Shown: positions 61,386-64,000 of the stretch, piece by piece
Layout of the letters: each line of letters starts with the position of its first letter
Position numbering within the stretch: the first letter of the stretch is position 1
Assembly: GCA_030447685.1 (NCBI GenBank)
Contig: JAUJOK010000011.1
Span: 34,519 to 98,518, forward strand
Origin: Armatimonadaceae bacterium
GTDB taxonomy: Bacteria; Armatimonadota; Armatimonadia; Armatimonadales; Armatimonadaceae
DNA: 64,000 bases
Direction: 5' to 3'
Program-made: the position numbers and the translations under genes
Notes under the pieces: model-generated
Told to the model about the DNA's origin: nothing
Databases searched by the model: none
What the model saw: the letters and a program-made list of their open reading frames with translations, nothing else

Positions 61386-62590
61386 GTCCTTGTCTCCTCA
61401 TGGGTTGTTCCATGACCGGAAAGCTGGGTTGCAAATACCAGCGGTGTCCGGCCCATCACTACTTTATCTCCATCGGCAAGCGGGATCAGCGCGTGCGCGC
61501 CCAGGCGGCGGCCATTAAGCGTGGTTCCGTTCGTGCTTCCCAGGTCCAAAACATGAAACTTGCTGTCCGTGAATACGATCTGCGCGTGCGCGCCGGACAC
61601 ATACGGATCGCCCGAAAGCACATAATGGTTCGTGGAGCGCCGCCCGAAGGTGGTAGTGGTTTCCGTCAGCGCGTATACCTGGCCGCTCGTTCCCGTCAGC
61701 TTCGCCACCGGCTCCGTGTTGCCCGGCGGCGCTTCCAGGGCCGCGACAGGCTCGGCTTTCGGCTCTCCGTTTTGCTGCGGCAGGGGGAGCGCGAGCGGGG
61801 CATCGGGCACGCTGATAGTCAGCTTTATCGCCCCGAACTGAAGCTGCGTGCCGTCGCCCAGGGCGGCACGCTGCCCCGGAGGCAGGGGATGCCCGGCGCG
61901 CTGCGTGCCGTTGGTGCTGCCCAAGTCCTCCATCCACACGTCGCCGTCGCCCTGGACGGCGATACGCGCGTGCCGCCGCGATACCGTGCGGTCAGGCAGG
62001 GTGACATCCGCACCTTCCCGGCCCACGATATTATCGCCCGCCCGGAGCGTGAACTTTTTACCAAACGCATCCACCAGAAAAGGCAGCGGACGCTGCGCGG
62101 CTTCCGGGCCGGGCGTGGAGGTTAACAGAAATCCGCACTCCGCGCAGAACCCTTCATCGGGCGGGGCCGCCGTGCTGCAAATCGGGCAGGGCGCTATCTG
62201 CATCGTCGCTTCCCCGCCCCGCGCCGTTCCCGCGCCGCCACTACTACTGCTGGTTCCCGGCATGGCCTGCGTTCGCCCGCTTGTCTGGTTCATCGCTATG
62301 GTGGCGGATGAGCCGGCGTCCGCGGCGGCGGCGGAAGCGGTCGCTCCCCGCGGCGGCGCAGTGGCAGCAGCGCCCCCCGGCTGCGATCCCCGCGCGGCAT
62401 GCCACTTCAGGTCGTAGGCCGCGCGTTTTGGCGGGTCTTTGAGCGTATCGAACGCCTCGGCGAGCACGGCGAAGTGCGGCCTGTCCCACATGGCGTCCTG
62501 CGCGCGGTCACGGTAGGCTCGCCGCACCTCTTCGGGGCTGGCATCGGGGCCGATCCCCAACAGGTCATAATAGTCCTTGATTTCCACCAC
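61382..62590 (-). CDS. J-like domain, zinc ribbon and two FHA domains
   Basis: 402 residues, GTG start. Residues 4-70 look like a J domain (DYYDLLGIGPDASPEEVRRA, LAEAFDTLKDP), but the HPD tripeptide is missing (the loop is AQDAMWDRPHF), so it should not stimulate DnaK. A Cys pair zinc ribbon lies at ~133-155 (CPICSTAAPPDEGFCAEC). Two FHA domains follow (VGREGADVTLPDRTVSRRHA with STNGT near residue 220; FGRRSTNHYVL, SGAHA and STNGT near residue 365), which read phosphothreonine from the kinase of this operon. Confidence 0.88.
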   Translation of the reverse strand: MVEIKDYYDLLGIGPDASPEEVRRAYRDRAQDAMWDRPHFAVLAEAFDTLKDPPKRAAYDLKWHAARGSQPGGAAATAPPRGATASAAAADAGSSATIAMNQTSGRTQAMPGTSSSSGGAGTARGGEATMQIAPCPICSTAAPPDEGFCAECGFLLTSTPGPEAAQRPLPFLVDAFGKKFTLRAGDNIVGREGADVTLPDRTVSRRHARIAVQGDGDVWMEDLGSTNGTQRAGHPLPPGQRAALGDGTQLQFGAIKLTISVPDAPLALPLPQQNGEPKAEPVAALEAPPGNTEPVAKLTGTSGQVYALTETTTTFGRRSTNHYVLSGDPYVSGAHAQIVFTDSKFHVLDLGSTNGTTLNGRRLGAHALIPLADGDKVVMGRTPLVFATQLSGHGTTHEETRT

Positions 62591-62605
62591 GCTTTGTCCC
62601 CGATT

Positions 62606-63847
62606 CTACTTTCTTCTGCCCTGATCCAGGTGATAGATCGTACCGATGAGCGTCTTTTCCGCGCCGCCGCCCTCACCGCGCCGCAGCGCGCCCGCCGCAT
62701 CGGCGATTTCCTGGGCCTCTTCGGAGCGGCCCTGCTGCGTTAGAAGCGCCTGGGTTCTTTCCAGCGCCATTGTCACTTCGGCGGCGGACAACTGCTGTGT
62801 CCGCATTCCGTGCATCGTCTGCTCCAGGTCCCGCCCCGCCAGCGCTACGCCCAGTTCCTGCGCCACCACCGGATCGGCTCCCTGCGCGATACGCCCCCGG
62901 TCCAGAATAAAATCCACCACGGCATTGGCGCTGCGCGTCTCCATGCGTCCCGTTCCGGGGTCGTCATAAGTGACAACCGCTTTCGCCACCCGATAGGTTC
63001 CCGCTCGGTGCGGCTCCCAGTCCACTTCCCACAACTTGGTAAGGGTCGTGTCACGCTCAACATCGCCCAGACTGATCTCGGCAGTGCGCGCGCCGAAGGT
63101 TGGCGGCGACCCGTACACCTGGCGCACCGAGCAGCCCTGCGGCAGATGCAGCGTCAGGCGCACGTTGCGCGCCGTCACGCTCAGCACCGTCTGCAATTCT
63201 TTACGGAAAACGTTGGGAATCTCTTCGGGGCGCGCGATATGGTAGTAGTTGCCGTTGCAGCGGCGCGCGATGCCCGCCATTAATTCTTCATTATACTCCG
63301 GTCCGAACCCCAGCGCCGTGACCGTGATGCCGCGCGCATGCAGGTCGGCGACCTGATTGGTAATCGAGGCGAAATCGCGCAGGCCCGCCGTCGGTTCGCC
63401 ATCCGTTAAAAGAAGCACGCGCGTCACATAGCCTGCCCCCCCCACGGAGGCCGCCTGCGCGCCGCCCGCGTACAGACCATCGAACAGGTTGGTGGTGTTG
63501 CCGGGGGCGATACGGGCGATGTGCTGCTTGATAAGATCACGGTCGGTGACATGGCGCGCGGGCATCAGCACGTCCACGTTTTCCTCAAAGGTGACAATGC
63601 TGAGAATGTCGGTCGGCTCCAGCAGGTCCACCACATGGGCGCAGGCGCGCTTGACATATTCGAGTGGCTCGCCCTCCATCGATCCGGAGCGGTCGATAAC
63701 CAGTGAGACATTGACCGGAAGCCGCTTGCCGGTCAGGTTCGAGCCGCCGGGCGCGGTAAGCTGGGTCAGGATATGCTCGCGCGTCCGCTCTCCGGCAGCC
63801 GCCAGCCGCGCTCCGACCCGCACTTCCAGCGAAAGCGCCCCTGCCAC
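62606..63847 (-). CDS. VWA domain protein (VIT/inter-alpha-trypsin-inhibitor type)
   Basis: 413 residues from GTG 63847; the frame is open a little further into the contig end, so the start is uncertain. VWA metal site: VIDRSGSMEG (DxSxS), the Thr in GNTTNLFDGL, and LLTDGEPTAG. A beta-sandwich (VRLTLHLPQGCSVRQVYG) and a helical tail follow. Such proteins act as scaffolds in kinase/FHA signalling and secretion clusters. First visible gene of the five-gene minus-strand operon. Confidence 0.8.
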   Translation of the reverse strand: MAGALSLEVRVGARLAAAGERTREHILTQLTAPGGSNLTGKRLPVNVSLVIDRSGSMEGEPLEYVKRACAHVVDLLEPTDILSIVTFEENVDVLMPARHVTDRDLIKQHIARIAPGNTTNLFDGLYAGGAQAASVGGAGYVTRVLLLTDGEPTAGLRDFASITNQVADLHARGITVTALGFGPEYNEELMAGIARRCNGNYYHIARPEEIPNVFRKELQTVLSVTARNVRLTLHLPQGCSVRQVYGSPPTFGARTAEISLGDVERDTTLTKLWEVDWEPHRAGTYRVAKAVVTYDDPGTGRMETRSANAVVDFILDRGRIAQGADPVVAQELGVALAGRDLEQTMHGMRTQQLSAAEVTMALERTQALLTQQGRSEEAQEIADAAGALRRGEGGGAEKTLIGTIYHLDQGRRK

Positions 63848-63929
63848 CCCTGCCGCTGCTTGCCCTTGCGCCGGGGACGGAGCCTGCGGCGGGGGGGCCC
63901 CAGACAGGCGGTTTTCAGGACGCGGCGGG

Positions 63930-64000
63930 GGACTCTAGCAAAGAGGGGGGGGGGGGCCCTGGTTGGGTGTTTTTGGTGGGTGTTGGCCCGTTGGTTTTTT
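63930..64000. other. Low-complexity contig end
   Basis: A 13-base G-run followed by almost pure G/T text (GGTTGGGTGTTTTTGGTGGG). The composition is unlike the rest of the window, and no feature can be supported. Probably a poor-quality sequence end. Confidence 0.6.

Overview
The window is a high-GC bacterial chromosome segment with dense genes, Shine-Dalgarno starts and many 4-nt ATGA/GTGA overlaps. It encodes flagellar export genes (flhA, flhF), lipoproteins with lipoboxes, a Tat-exported phosphatase, a PEP-CTERM sorted protein, a LysM L,D-transpeptidase with a copper-amine-oxidase-like tail, and several Ser/Thr kinase and PP2C modules. This points to a free-living, flagellated diderm. Armatimonadota would fit the mix, but there is no rRNA or other marker here, so that is only a guess. 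The last ~100 bases are low-complexity and look like a poor contig end.

Layout. 1-1005: minus-strand envelope cluster (DUF3618-like, holin-like, helical membrane protein). 1214-3426: two tiny ORFs, a TauE/SafE permease and two near-identical receiver-only regulators. 3405-6563: broken comEC behind dciA. 6645-10969: unknown protein, class V aminotransferase, MetE-like enzyme, GNAT and queE. 11275-19244: flhA, flhF, a metallophosphoesterase and two polytopic glycosyltransferases. 19295-25753: a truncated M24 peptidase joined to a rearranged TerY-P-like signalling locus (three kinase copies in different states of decay, VWA protein, PP2C phosphatase). 25754-27123: recombination scars and an IS982-type transposase remnant. 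27164-34592: Lrp regulator with aminotransferase, secreted metalloprotease, SDR, secreted low-complexity protein, L,D-transpeptidase and hydrolase. 34663-42287: a PAS/receiver protein and a very large hybrid histidine kinase with about eleven HAMP units. 42497-48468: PhoD, cupin remnant, Gfo/Idh oxidoreductase with sugar isomerase, Gly-rich lipoprotein, and a PEP-CTERM protein behind a PhoP-type box. 48658-54424: mutS2, an unknown protein, cdd, mtlD and a SIS-domain sugar isomerase. 54432-55635: a mazF toxin split around another gene, its antitoxin still present. 55711-57871: a RecB/Cas4-like nuclease and a polysaccharide deacetylase. 57882-63847: a second phospho-signalling operon (VWA, J-like/FHA/FHA, RDD, PP2C, Ser/Thr kinase).

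Two things run through the whole window. First, short GC-rich palindromic elements sit between genes and also inside open reading frames without closing them: MutS2 linker, glycosyltransferase loop, FlhA C-terminus, MtlD C-terminus. Second, many genes are broken by single-base indels, several in homopolymers. Some of these probably are sequence errors, so disrupted genes should be read with that in mind.

The strongest candidate for an unusual system is the TerY-P-like locus at 19765-25753, because its kinase is triplicated and rearranged and it is bordered by repeats and transposon debris. The second signalling operon, with its degenerate J domain fused to tandem FHA domains, is the next.
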